A stretch of DNA of 64,000 bases from Centropus unirufus (GCA_013397695.1 VYZI01000025.1:523728-587727), one strand, 5' to 3'. Counted from the stretch's first letter, positions 28,590 through 40,338 are shown. The notes: a model not told the origin generated them from the sequence alone. Translations and numbers: made by a program.

Positions 28590-28749
28590 AAGAGGTCACC
28601 TGAAGAGATGGTGGAGTCTCCATCCTTGGAGATATTTACAGCCTAGCTCTTGGTAACATGCTTGAGTTGACCCTGCCCTAAGCATGGGTTTGGACTGCAT
28701 GATGCCCAGGGTCCCTTCCCATTTCAATCTTTTTCTGGTTCTGTGAAAT
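28590..28749 (+). mobile_element. CR1 LINE 3' end fragment
   Basis: The segment GTGGAGTCTCCATCCTTGGAGATATT, split by small changes, followed by GGTTTGGACTGCATGATG...GGTCCCTTCCC and a TTCTGGTTCTGTGAAAT end matches the extreme 3' end of CR1 (end of ORF2 plus the short 3' UTR). It is strongly 5'-truncated, diverged and cannot code. Orientation is the same as QKI. Confidence 0.88.
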
Positions 28750-31206
28750 GATCTGGTTTGTCTTGGCTGCAGTTGACTTCAAGACAAAAGTTGTTTTCAA
28801 GACCTCTTGCATGGAGAACTAGTTTAATTAAAGAATTTACTTGTGGGAAAGTGATGCTTTTCCAAACCATCCTTTCAGTATTTGAGGACAAAATGAGGTA
28901 CCTCCCATGAGCTTAGCCCGGTCAGACATTTTGCCTCTGACTTGGAGTAACATAGCATAGATCTGAATTTCCTGCTTGTGGTAAAAACAAACAAATACAT
29001 AATCAAACATACATATTAGTATAACATTTTCAATAAACTAAAGGGCATTTCTTGGAAAACTGTTAACCCCTTAAGGAACCATCCTCGTGAGACAGAATGG
29101 AAGCAGTGGAGGAATTCAAAAGCCCCACTGTGTTGAGGTAGAACAGAAGAAACTGGAAGCTTATTCCAAACTCTGTTCTCTCTCTCTTTTTTTAAAATTG
29201 TATTTTCAGAGTGTATTGTGGGGACTTCTCTATCTTTCTTTCAGTCTTAGCGTTTGACTTGAAATAGTACTCTCCTCAACAGGACTTTTATTAATGTAAG
29301 TCCTGACCATAGAACAGCATATATAGAACAAGGCATACTAGTTCAGTTATCTTAGTTCAGTTATGGTATGATTGTTGGGTGCTGTGAGGCCTGACCTTAA
29401 TATGTGTGATTATTGACCCTATACCCTGTGTTCCACCTAGAAGGAAATTAGGGTGAGGTGGCAAATCTACAGTATCATCTGTGTATTGTCTTATTTGTAG
29501 CTTTTTAAAGAAAACTAACCAGCTAAAAAATGCTGCAACAAAATAACTCGATACAGCATCAATAGTTCATCTGAAGTAGTTAAATACTGAATAAGAGATA
29601 GGCCAGCTACCTTGTTTTATATAACAAAGTATTTTTCTGTGTTCTAGAAGGTATAAATTGGGCCTACATACACTTCAACAATGTGCATTTTATTTTTTCT
29701 TACTGGCAGCTGGGAATTCCTGTAAATCTTTCCAATTCTTGAGATTTTGCACCATGTCATTTTCATTATGAAACCGATGCAGCGCAGCAAGGCCCCTGTG
29801 TGTTTGCCTAAATTATGTATAAGTGTGGCATTTAATAGCATGGTAGCTGAAACTGCATTTAAGTGTTCCTTCTCTTTTAGGAACAGAATTTGGGGACATC
29901 TTATCTTGGCATTTGTTCCTCTACCCCCTCTCCTGGGTATTATAGCTATGCAGCTTATCATGCAGCTTGTGTTAGTAGCTGGTGCCTTTCCCATTCCAGC
30001 CTTAGGTCAGCTCACCACCTGTCAGTGCAAGAAGAGGTGGCAGCATGTTTCTTGCTCTGCCCTCTGCTGGTTTAGGAACCTTACCTCATTTGTTATACCT
30101 GTAACATAATGCTTTGTGCTGCCTCCTATTAATATAGCTTGTCACCGTCGTAAAACAGAACAACTCACTTGCTTTGGATTAAAAAAAAAAGTAATGAATC
30201 GTTTAAATAGCAATACTGGAGTTTTGAATAGTGGCGCTTTGGAGTGAAATAAGCTGCCACTGTAAGTAATTCTGTCAAGGATTGAATTACAGCAGAAATG
30301 TTATAACTAAGCTGCACTTTGTGTCAGGTTCTGTTTTATAGATAAGGGTTACTTTTCTTTTTTCAGCTTCTGAAATTCACAGATATAATTTCACAGCCAC
30401 CATTGTTTAGAAAGTCAGCTAAGATAACATCTTTTTTAAAAAAAATAAATCACCGTAGCTGATAGTATGGAGTAGTGCATATGTGCACGTTGCATGAAAA
30501 ATAGTGAAAAGAAATTTCATTCAGAGTACTGATTCTTTTACTTAAATTTTCTGTGCCTCTATCATGATTCTGGTCCCTCTCCCCCACTCTTATCTTTGTC
30601 AATTCCACAAAATGTTTCAGACTTTAAGGAGCTGAATTAAAACCAGAACATTCTAAGGTCTCTAAGGTATATATGAATATTAAGTACTGCAAGCTTTTGT
30701 TGGTATTAAAAAAAAAATCTTCAAACATTTCCTCCACATATCTGATTTCCTGGAAGAATTTTAATGACATTTGGGGAAAAGGACTTATTTGCTTGCCTTC
30801 ATTTTTTGAAAAAATATGATTTGTGGTTAAGCCACAAATGTGTCTTCCAAATAGGATTCTCTTTTATTGTGCCCAGGATTTTAAGTTCTAAGTACGTGGA
30901 GGTTTATTTATAAGGGTCTTTATTTGGATACAGTTGTTATAAGAAATGTTTATTATTTACTATAGTTTTGATATTTCCCCTCCCTATTATTTTTTTACAT
31001 TATTTCATCAGATTTAAAATACAGTCAGATTCAAATTGTGTTTCTGGGAATTTTAGCTACCTTTATTTACCATTTAATAAAAACAGAGTTGGAAAGTTTC
31101 TTTCATTGTGTTCATTGTCCTCGTTTTTGAAGAAGTGGACACTTGGATGTGTTATTTACTCTTACTGATGTCAGTTGTTTAAAAATGTTTACATTAAAAA
31201 AATGTT
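28750..31206. other. Unique intronic sequence
   Basis: AT-rich intron. A 14-bp-period direct repeat (TAGTTCAGTTAT twice, 29339-29364) is the only repeat seen. Around 29644-30109 both strands carry overlapping open frames of about 116-120 codons. Neither resembles a known protein, and a two-sided open frame is more likely chance or a conserved non-coding block than two genes. Confidence 0.55.
29339..29364 (+). repeat. Short direct repeat, two copies of TAGTTCAGTTAT
   Basis: Two identical 12-base units are spaced at a period of 14. It is a minor local duplication with no visible function. Confidence 0.8.
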
Positions 31207-31534
31207 TTAGCATACCCTCCCTTTCTGAAAACATTCCCAAGATATATCTTTGGGATTATTAGTGCCTTCCACATCACTGAGAATGTGTGTCATGGTGGCT
31301 GTCTTGTTTAATGCTCTCCTGTGGCCTCAGTATTAAAGCCTTGTCATCTGCTCCTCTCTGCCCTTCCTCCAGTACAAGTAACTCTGCTTTGGAAGTGGCA
31401 AGTTCTGTTTCTTTCGTAATGTTTGATTCTTGAACCTTTTCTTCATGAGTATTTAAAGGGATTTTTAACATTGAAGATTTGCTGTCTTTTCTTGCCCTTT
31501 GGAGTGATTTGGGTGGAGTTTCTATGTATAGCGT
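31207..31534 (-). pseudogene. Coding-like minus-strand stretch with frame break, unidentified
   Basis: Read on the minus strand, 31534 to 31274 is open for 86 codons and ends at a stop. It contains polar, protein-like sequence such as IETPPKSLQRARKDSKSS and NTHEEKVQESNITKE. Directly across the stop, another frame (31278 down to 31207) stays open for 23 codons in a similar style (DVEGTNNPKDISWECF). An in-frame TAG sits just upstream at 31535-31537. This would fit a decayed fragment of a hydrophilic, perhaps phospho-regulated protein. However, the plus strand is T/C-rich here, and an A/G-rich complement alone tends to give Lys/Glu-rich frames. I do not recognise the family. It lies 420 bp before the QKI exon on the opposite strand. 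Confidence 0.25.
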
Positions 31535-31930
31535 CTATGGTACTTTTCTTGAAAATAGTAGGTTGCTTATCCGCCAGTGGGTTTCATGTGTTCAAGCACT
31601 GAAAGGCTCCAAAGGATATTGAAAGCAATACTGTGTATGTAGTACTTCTTGTTCTTGTTCCTTAGTACGGTTGCAGAAGGTACTCTTAAGAAATCACATT
31701 TATTTTTTTAGTCTAAAAAAAGTATGAGGTTCTGAAACAAAAACAAAATCCCTCAAAAGATATTTTGAAGCCTAAGTTCTTGCTAAGTAACCATGTTAAA
31801 ACAAAACAGCCTCCACAGTGTGAAGAAGTCTTTCCCATCTTGCTGAAAATAAAGCTTGTACTCTAAATAAAATCAAGTTCCTCTACTCTTTATGTGGTTG
31901 CTTTATCCAGAGTGTAGCAGTGTTTCATCA

Positions 31931-31955
31931 CTTCCGTGTTTTAATTTTTTTGTAG
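31931..31955 (+). promoter_or_regulatory. QKI: Splice acceptor and pyrimidine tract of the QKI exon
   Basis: A pyrimidine-rich run (CTTCCGTGTTTTAATTTTTTTGTAG) ends in the AG at 31954-31955, directly before the GAA GAA codons of the exon. It is a normal U2-type acceptor. No ACTAAY QKI site lies in the few hundred bases just upstream, so the sequence gives no sign that QKI autoregulates this acceptor. Confidence 0.9.
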
Positions 31956-32099
31956 GAAGAACAGAACCGAGGCAAGCCCAACTGGGAACACCTGAATGAA
32001 GATTTACATGTACTTATCACTGTGGAGGATGCTCAGAACAGAGCAGAAATAAAACTGAAGAGGGCCGTTGAAGAAGTAAAGAAGTTACTGATACCTGCA
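31956..32099 (+). CDS. QKI: QKI internal coding exon (exon 4 in human numbering), KH-domain C-terminal part
   Basis: This exon encodes 48 residues beginning EEQNRGKPNWEHLNED and ending EEVKKLLIPA. That matches residues 135-182 of the vertebrate Quaking protein, a STAR-family RNA-binding protein that binds ACUAAY-type sites and controls splicing, stability and translation of target mRNAs in nucleus and cytoplasm. The segment covers the last strand and long C-terminal helix of the maxi-KH fold and stops where QUA2 begins. The boundaries are clear: the exon follows a T-rich tract ending TGTAG and is followed by GTAAGT. It is 144 bp, phase 0 on both sides, the size and phase I recall for the mammalian exon. 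One conservative difference from the mammalian protein as I recall it is Ile instead of Val at residue 180. The paralogous STAR proteins (Sam68/KHDRBS, SF1) differ clearly here, so QKI identity is near certain. No stop or frameshift is present. The rest of the gene lies outside the window. Confidence 0.96.
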
Positions 32100-32105
32100 G
32101 TAAGT
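32100..32105 (+). promoter_or_regulatory. QKI: Splice donor of the QKI exon (GTAAGT)
   Basis: GCA|GTAAGT is a strong consensus U2-type donor. It follows the Ala codon that ends the exon and keeps the phase-0 junction to the next exon. Confidence 0.92.
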
Positions 32106-33328
32106 ACTTGTATGCATGCCTTCAATTTCCATTTCCAGAAGTTACTTTTGAAATAGAATTCATACTGCAGCCTGTGGAGTGGCATCCTAAAATGAAGTTG
32201 AAGTATTGTTTTGTAATGCTTCAACAATCTTTGAAATGTCTCACCCCTGATCGAATTATTCCTTGGAACAGAATAATATTTTTAAGAGATGTGAGGGTTT
32301 TTTTTCCAATTTTAGATATAGATCCAGAAAATTCTTATCACCTTTAAAAGGCAATGCTGAACTGTTACAAGCCCTAGCCTGCTCACCTCCTTTCAGTACA
32401 AGGACGCCACTTTAAGACTGGGGAAAGACAACATAATTTTACAATTCACTTTGAGATTATTCTGATACTTCAAGCAAAGAAGGTGTGTTTTCTTAAATCG
32501 TCACATTAAACACCTTCCAAAAAGACCAAAACCCTTCAATCACCCAGTATTAAAAACTTTGCTGTTAGTGTATTGGGGAAGACTCAGCGTAGTAAAATAG
32601 AAAATGGGTTGTCTTTCTCATTTTCTGATAATATAAACTGCCTTCTGCCCCAGCCAGACAACTTTAGGCCTTTTGCAGGGCCCAGAATTGCCACAGGAGA
32701 GCCCTGTATTCTCGCTCAAAGCAAGGTGTCTCAGCATAGCTGTACAATGTGTACCATGCCATTAACTTGCATCTTGTGCTCATTTTTACTGCCACTTTTG
32801 TGCCATTATAAAATGATAAAAATTGTCTCACAATGGAGGAAAATCTGAGATTATCTCATGAAAGTAGTAGTAGGTTCAAAGTGTGAGTCAGAGGGTGTGC
32901 CTTCTGTTGTTAGGAGGCTGGCTTTTTTAGCTGCTAAAAGTCAGGAGGTGGGAAAGAAAATCTAGATCATAGTTAAGACTGTGGCCAAACTAGACAAGAC
33001 TAATCCTTCAGGTATATATAATGTGTTGAAGTCTCCCTCTCTTGAGGGTCAGGCATGACAGCAGTCCTTGAACAGTTGTTACCAGCCCACTAACAGCAGT
33101 ATGAGAACCATTGAGCTGTTTTTCACTTGAAGTGTCTGTTCTCAGCAAAGGGATGTTTAGCCTGGCTGTGTGCCTTTTCACGGTGCTCAGCGCACTTCAG
33201 CTGCTCTGGAAAGCTTGACCTGCAAGTGCTTGGGTTCTCTTGCTTTGTGATTACAGGTATAAAAGCTTCAAGCTAAATGGATGTAATATTCTTCTGAGAG
33301 AATATTTTCTTCATCCTTTCCTCCCAGG

Positions 33329-33647
33329 GGAAGGAGGAGGAGCTGATCTCTTCTCCCTGGTGACCAATGATGGGAGCCAAGGGAAGGGCAGGAAGATGCG
33401 CCGGGGGGGTTTAAGTTGGATATTAGGAAAAGACTCTTCACCCGTAGGGTGAGGGTTGGAGCACTGAAAACTGAAACAGGCTCCCTAAGGAAGCAGTAAT
33501 GGCGCCAAGCCTGAGCAATATTCAAGCAGCAATTGGACAGTGCACTCAGACATGTGGTTTAAATTTTGGGGTTGACCTATGCAAGGATAGGAGTTGAACT
33601 CGATCCTTGTGGGTCCCTTCCAGTGTAGGTCATTCTATGATTCTGTA
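33329..33647 (+). mobile_element. CR1 LINE 3' end fragment with 8-bp tail
   Basis: Starts in the CR1 ORF2 end (GAGCTGATCTCTTCTCCCTGG, broken by changes; TTGGATATTAGGAAAAGACT; ACAGGCTCCCTAAGGAAGC) and runs through GGTTGACC...GTTGAACTCGATCCTTGTGG to GGTCCCTTCCAG and the tail ATTCTATG-ATTCTGTA. That is the standard CR1 3' end, with two tail units. It is 5'-truncated, moderately diverged and non-coding. Orientation is the same as QKI. Confidence 0.93.
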
Positions 33648-36600
33648 CTAAAGTGATGTAGGGGGTTTGGGTGCTTAGTGAATGCTAACAGATGTTGGCT
33701 GCAAGAAAGGTAGAGGTGACGCATGCTGTATAAGCACATTTATTCAGAACACATTTTTAAAAGTGACCAAAGATCAGGGGAGGGACTCAATTTTTGAATT
33801 AACAAAGTATGTAGAATATTAATCAGGAGATATGAAAAAGAATGTGATTTAGACCTCTTCACATTGCACACTGTCAAAGCAGAAGACAACTAGACAGAGT
33901 AGCTCCTCAAAATGTATTCATTTACTAAAGAGATCTTGAGCACGTGAGGAATGAGTTTATAATCAGACATGGAAGTAGGAAAAAATGTTTTCTATATGGG
34001 CAGAACTTCAAACCCTTGTGTTCATTCTCTAAGTACCATGCAGCAAGTAGTTTAAAAACAACACAACTCCGGTTTCTGATACAGAATAATTTTGTCAAAT
34101 GCCTGTTGGTTCTTCTACCTCCCTCTAATCACTGACAGGTCATGTTCAAGACAAATCACAAAACCAATATGTCTGAAGAACTAATGTGTACACTCTGTGT
34201 ATGTTTGTCTTACACTTGGTTTTTCTGGAGCTGGTGGATGGGTGTGTTTTGAAGCAATGAATATAATGTTAGTTTTTCATTGTATTAGGGCCAGCTGGCT
34301 CTTTGTCTTGTCAAAAATATTTTGCCTCATTTAGTAACTTAGTCAGGGGAGCTCCACAATACTGATTACAGAATTCTTTCTCTTCAGAAAGAAACAAAGG
34401 GCTAAGACCTGTCCAAATATGCATCAGTTAAAAAACACTGGAAAGAGCTGAAAAACAGGTCATTCCATTAACATCTTTATAATATGTGGAGACATAAGAG
34501 ACCTGGGCAGTGCATATTATATGAGCATGAGTTAAAGGTCTGTTGGCTCTCATTTCTGAAAATTATGCCTCATTGAAACAGGTACGTGTAGTACATAGCA
34601 ATGAATTCCTATATAGGTGAACCTTTTTTTTTGGCACTACCTGTTGCATCTGTTCAACTAGTATAAAAAATGTTTAATGAAATTATAGTTTCAGGCAGTT
34701 TGATGGTTGAAAAAACTCTGTTTTAACATTAAAAGATATGAAGCAAAAGCATTTATAAAGGAAGCCATAAACCTTTAAATAATCAGAGCAAGCATGAGGG
34801 GAAAGAAAAAATAAGAAATCCTAGCTAATTATAAAATGAGGAAGCTGTGGATGCCGAAGATCTGAAAGATGCTCTAAAATGTATGAATGGAAAATTGGAA
34901 ATTCCCTTTCTAATGCTAGGAACCCATTACTGTCCAAGTGTAAGTACTGTCAAAGGGTTAAAATGGAGAAAAAAAGTATTTGTTTTACCTCTGTTCAACT
35001 GGAATAAAATTTGAAATTGTATAGGGGAGAACATTCAGTCTCTTACTGTATAGTGGCAATGCTTTGGTTTTCTGAGATACATTTCAGAAAAGCAAGTTAA
35101 TGTTAGGGGTGGGAATGGGTTACTAATATTTTGGAATAATCCATTACTTTTATGCTGAAGATAAAGTCAAATTAAATCTTGAAGCAGCGGTGCACAAATA
35201 GACACATTTCTAAAATGGATTTCCATTTGAAAGTACTTGGGTGAACAGGAACTATATCAGGAGCAAACTGTGTTTCTTGCCTTATGAATCTGGACCAGTG
35301 GTGATTTTTTTCCTTGTGGGATGTGAATTACTACTTTTTCTTTCCGCTTGCTCTTGGGTTTTTACCAAGATGGTGGTACAGTCAAACAGTTTATCATTAG
35401 AAATAAAAAGAACAACTTGAGGCAGGGTAGTCTCTCACTAAGGAAAAAAAGGTCGATTTCATTTATTTATTTATAGATTACTACTATTTTGTATGTAATT
35501 TACATTTCTTTGGCATTGAACTTCATTGTTTTGTCTGTACTTCAAGTTGTATAGAACTAATTCTTTTCCTTTTCCCATAGTTCAGTAGATATTGGTCCTT
35601 ATCTGGACCTGCAAGCTCAGGTATTGCTTCTTCATGTTTTTCTCTGAGGAGAAAGAGGAAGAATAAAGCAGGCTGCAGGTTTTGGGGAATACCTGTACCA
35701 TCCTTATGCTTTCTTCTAAAGGGAATCCTACAGGTTATTGATCTCTCTTGATTATGAGAGCTTTGAGTTTGTTAGTCACAAAAGTTCAGTTAGGAAGGGT
35801 GGTTCTCTTGCAAAGGAAAGACAAAGGATGCTCTGGATTTTGCACTGTGGTATGTAAGAAAAGAATGCAGAGCCCACGTAAGGGGACATACGTGATCATT
35901 ACATATAGAATGCCGAGTTACAGTGGCATTAAAAATTTGGAATTTTTCTGTAAGTCCTAGGCAGCAGGGCTGAATTCCACTGCCAGAAATATACAAGACT
36001 TCCACTTATTCTAAGAACTGTTTAATAACCTCTTTTACCTAAATGTGTTTTCTAGATACCGCTTTTGTTATGTAGATGTCCATGTCTCTTAAGTTACTAA
36101 TTCTTCTTTATACCAACTGTCTGTATAGGATGAGGCACATAAAACAGAATTCAGATTTCCGGCAAATCCTTTCCTTTGGTTTTGCATTCTTCCTTTCTGA
36201 GGAAAAGACCGTATTTCTGGCTTTTACATAACTATTCTAATTCAGTCTGGAATCGGTGTTCTTCAAATTCTTAATATGCTCTTCTGCATCAGGCAGTTGT
36301 AGTTTACCTTGTTCCTGCCTCCATCTCCTCTGAAGGCATCTGCAACATAGGGTTAGTCAGTGATGAGCCTTATCAAACGTGTACCATTTGCCACTACATT
36401 CATGGAACTGTAAGATTTTGACGGGTAGGAAAAAATGTTTCAGTAGAAGATCATTTAGTTTTGTTAGTACATTTGGTTCTTGCCTGTAATAATAATTGTT
36501 CAGTCTAGAATCTCTTTAAATGTAGCTGTATGGTATGGGGGAAAATACCATTATTTAAACAAAAAAGACTGAGTTTAATTAAAATGAATGCTGTAGTGAT

Positions 36601-36749
36601 ATTGATTTCATAATGTCAAAATCCTTAGAGTAGATGAATGTCAATGGCCGAGGTTTTTTTTAAAGATCACTCAAACAGAAATAAAACTATGCTAAATTAT
36701 TCCTTAGTATGGAATATCATTAATTATGGCATAAAGTAGATGGAAGTGA
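33648..36749. other. Unique intronic sequence
   Basis: AT-rich intron with no exon, transposon or RNA gene that I can recognise. A short TTTA/TTTATT repeat lies at about 35458. Confidence 0.6.
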
Positions 36750-37171
36750 ACAAACAACCAATTTTATAATGGTCTTTTTTTGTATTTTGTAGCAGCTTTA
36801 TGCATTGAACAGCAGTTGCCATTGATCTTCGATAGTGTTCCCAAGGATTTAATCCTGTTTAGTAGTAATAGGTGTTTCGGTGTTGTAGCTGAGGAGTTTA
36901 AGAATGGAGTAAAGAAATGACGCAAAATAAAGATGTTACTAGAACACAGTTTCCATGCCAAGATGATCTACAACATCAATTCATAGAGTCCAAATTTCCA
37001 AATAAGTCTTTCAATAGTAGAGGGAAGTTTGGACAATCCTTGCTGTATGAAGGAGCTGAAGTTGAAAATAAATTTTGCCAGTCTTCAGGTCAAATTAACA
37101 AACCCATCTTCATAGATTTGGTTAACTATAAAGCCTCAGATGTTAAAGCAGAAATACCAAGTGGACCTTAA
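36750..37171 (+). pseudogene. Coding-like plus-strand stretch in two frames, unidentified
   Basis: Frame 1 is open from 36750 to the TGA at 36918-36920. After an acceptor-like TTTGTATTTTGTAG (ending 36792) it reads LCIEQQLPLIFDSVPKDLIL and ends AEEFKNGVKK. A second frame is open from 36902 to a TAA at 37169-37171 and reads on in similar style (TQNKDVTRTQFPCQDDL, NKPIFIDLVNYKASD). The frames overlap by about 16 bases, as expected from one small indel in a former coding sequence. A donor-like GGA|GTAAAG occurs at 36907, so the first part could also be a lone exon. I know no family that matches, and chance open frames of this length do occur in a window this size. Confidence 0.25.
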
Positions 37172-40130
37172 GAATGCTGGATTGACTGATGTTACTGTCC
37201 TTTAACCGTTTTATAGTTGTTGCTCTGACTGTGGCATGTTTTCAGCAAGCTGTTCAGAAGGCTGAACTAGTGAAACTGTGAAATAAAGCAAGTAAAGCAT
37301 GCACTCTCACCTTAAAACATTTTCATAAACATCAGAGAGAAAATAGCTCTGTTTTAACAAATAATAGAGTAGTAAAAACCAGAATGAGAATTGTGAAAAT
37401 ACTTACAAATTGCCCAAGAGGCTGAAGCAGCTGCTGAAAGTGATTGATTGAATCTTCTTGAGTTAAGGTTTCACTTTTGGGTGAATTAAACTTTGGCCTG
37501 AGGGGCTGGTAAGCTTTAGTGCAAAGCATTACTAGAAAAGCAGGAGCAATGAACACAATGCTTAGAAGATCTGTTAAGCAGGGTGGTACCGTAAGAAATA
37601 CTGTCTGTTTTCAGAGGAAAATAAGCACCTTAACACTGTAAGGGCTTGTATTTTGCTTGACTTGTAGTGCAATAAAGACAGCCTCACTATGTTGCAGCTG
37701 AACTGTAGATCATAGAGCAAATGGGGCAAACCTGTGCTGATGAGGGCTGCCTTCAGTATCAGCTGTGATAAAAGATGGGACTGGGAAAAACCTTAAGAAT
37801 TACTTTTTATTACAAAAGGCCAAAACACATAACATACGCTGTTTATAAAAGGACAGCTTATTATATTCTTCTAATTCCTCTGATTTCTACTACAGAATAA
37901 AATAAATAGTGGAAGGAAAGCTGGGGAAGTAGGATTTAATTATTGCCTTGAAGATAATGCTCACCATCTTTCTATAATGAAGAAAAGATATTGTAAACGT
38001 CATGGAACATCATATTCATATTCAGTGTCTTGAAACATTATATACAAAGAAATCACAGCAAATCTTTGTATGAAGATACAATACAGACAGCTAAAACAAA
38101 TCTCTATGACCCAATGGTTAAACAAAAATATGTGTTAAATAGGTTACAATCACTTTTGGTAGCATTAAATTGTTAAAGACATTTTTAGAAAGCACATTAC
38201 AGGCATTTTGTGGTGACACTGAATGGCTTGCTTTGCTAAAGAAGTGAGTCTTTTCCATGGCAGTCTAGCTAGTGTGCAGGGATTTTACTCACAGACTTTA
38301 TTCTTCCAATGTTTGCTGTACTTATCAAAGCAACAGCAGAAAATGCTATTCTAGTGTTTCATCTGGCGTAATGTGCTGTGTACTGGCTGACTTTTACAAA
38401 CTAGAACATTCTTTATAGTGACGCTTGGTATGTGAGTGCTCACTAACTGTCATCCACTCAGTGCCCGTTAACAGAGAAGTTATTTTGATGGTATCTCTAT
38501 TTTTAGTCACTCCTATATACAACACATTTTCTTTATATAACAAGAGAGAATATAAGGAAAAGCCAATACTATTGGAAGAATGTTGTATTTTTCATATGGA
38601 TAAGTTAAAAACATTTCTTTCACAAAGACTGCCTTCAGCAACTGTGATGAGGTGGCATTTTATTAATTAAAGTAAGCTTTTAATACCTGCCTTGTAAGTT
38701 TAGGTGTAGATGTCTATTGTGATTTATTATCAACCCCTTAAAATAAGTGGAAAGATTTTCTTATTTTTTGAGAACTTTGTGTGCTGTGAATTCCATATAA
38801 AAAACTTGATACAGTAGAATGAATTTGAATTTAAGAATTTGTAATCGTGGTTTAACTTTAGTTAAAAAAAAGTGGCTATTGTAGCAATATTGTACATGAT
38901 TTGTTGCCCCGTAGCTAAGATTAGCAAAAGCTTGACATATCAAAGATATTAAGAGGCAATTTCATTTGTTTGAGCTATCTAAAAAGCCACAATAAGTTCT
39001 GCATGCAAGTTTGCCTTCCTTGAATAGCTCTTTCTAATTCATTCCTGCATGGTGTGCTGGTTTAACATTTTTGCTTTCACAAGTGAGAATATAGTGCTGC
39101 CTTCTATAGTCTCCCTGTTGAAATGTTGGTCATGCTGTGCAATCCATTGTTTGCTGCTTGTTCCGTTGAAGTTATGAAATGAATAAGTAATACAGTAGCA
39201 GAAAAAGGATACTGCTGTCCTCACAAGCTTTTTAGGAAATTCCTATATTACATCTGTCTTGTCAGTTCAGAGGCAAGTCTCCCACAGTGCACGTCATGTA
39301 AGTCATCAAAAGGGGCGCTCTGTAGGTAGGGTAATGAAGCAGCCAAACTTCTTGGGAGTGACTGCTAGGTAACACGTGGTAAATTTATTTTGATGTGGAG
39401 GAGACATGATAGTGTGTTATTTTTAGTAGTGTGAAGCAGAATTAATGTTTCCATGACAGTACAAACCAAGGGCTGCTGCAGTCCTGCCATTCCTTCATGA
39501 TTTGCTGTTCCTGCTTCCTGTTTTGCATCAGAAAGTACTGGCCTTCATCTGACCGTGTAGGGAGTCCATTTGGTGGGGAGCTTAACCTTGGATTAGCTGA
39601 CTAGCTACAGAGTCAGTTTTGTTTTAGCACTGACAGAAGTGACAGAATTAGAACATGCAGGCAGGGAAAAAAGGGATTGCAGCAGACCACCCTTAAATAA
39701 ACTTAAATTTCTGTAGAACTGCAGATGAGTATAGTCATTTGCAGATAGGATGAGAACAAAACAATCAAACTCACTGTAGCAGAATCCAAGAGTGGGAAAC
39801 AGAAGAGGAAATTCTACTAGTATGTAGGCTATCCTCTTGTTTTCCATTGTCCTGTATTTTGAGTACTTGTCAGTAGCTTATTCACAAGTGGAATAAATGG
39901 TTATGTTGAACATTCCTTAGAGAAATTCTGATGTGCATTTTAGTGGTTCTGTTCTGTGGAAAACTGTTACGGTAATGCAAGTCTCAGTTTTAACAATGAG
40001 GACAAGAATCTCTTACAGTGGTTCACATGGGAAGTGTTTACATACTGTACTTCATGTGTTAGTGCAGTGTTAAATTGTTGGGCTAACACTACTTATTGAC
40101 AATTAACAAAATTATTTCAGGCCAACTGCA
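37172..40130. other. Unique intronic sequence
   Basis: AT-rich intron with no recognisable gene or transposon. A perfect MEF2-type word, CTATTTTTAG, lies at 38497-38506, but such words are expected by chance every few kilobases. Confidence 0.55.
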
Positions 40131-40147
40131 AGAGTGAAGCAGCTCTC

Positions 40148-40212
40148 TCCATCATTTTGTACTGTGGTAGAAACTCTGTAGATCAGTGGTTTGTTACCAC
40201 CAAAATGATGGA
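40148..40212 (+). ncRNA. Candidate precursor-like hairpin
   Basis: TCCATCATTTTG (40148-40159) pairs perfectly with CAAAATGATGGA (40201-40212). Next, after a 4-base left bulge (TACT), GTGGTA (40164-40169) pairs with TACCAC (40195-40200). AAAC (40171-40174) can pair with GTTT (40189-40192), leaving a terminal loop of about 14 bases. Outside the main stem, CAG (40140-40142) can pair with CTG (40214-40216). The result is a 65-75-base imperfect hairpin with 18-22 paired bases, in the size range of a microRNA precursor. I do not recognise a known microRNA in either arm. An intronic regulatory fold or a remnant of a short inverted-repeat element are alternatives. The base pairing is certain; the function is a guess. 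Confidence 0.35.
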
Positions 40213-40338
40213 ACTGATTTTTTGAGACCGTGTTTGAGACAAGATACCTAGATGATTTGCAACTTAATCAAATTAAACCTTAAAGTCTGTTAAATTCCTC
40301 AACTCTCTTGAAATGATCTTCATAGTGCTAAAGAGAAA

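Larger units (their letters stand above)
1..31955 (+). other. QKI: QKI intron 3, 3' part (partial)
   Basis: All sequence before the coding exon is assigned to the preceding QKI intron. No earlier QKI exon (for example the segment ending GSMRDKKK) is visible, so the intron is longer than 31.9 kb here. Human QKI introns at this position are also tens of kilobases, as I recall. The intron is AT-rich with frequent T-runs. It holds two CR1 fragments, GC-rich islets at about 19.6 and 24.7 kb, and short inverted repeats, annotated separately. Confidence 0.85.

Noticed and set aside
29644..30109. Overlapping frames of 116 and 120 codons on opposite strands
   Set aside because: Neither resembles a known protein. 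Overlapping frames on both strands argue for chance or a non-coding block.
31400..32300. QKI response elements next to the QKI exon
   Set aside because: I looked for ACTAAY within a few hundred bases on both sides of the exon and found none.
38497..38506. Perfect MEF2-type site CTATTTTTAG
   Set aside because: A degenerate 10-base AT-rich word is expected several times by chance in a window this AT-rich.
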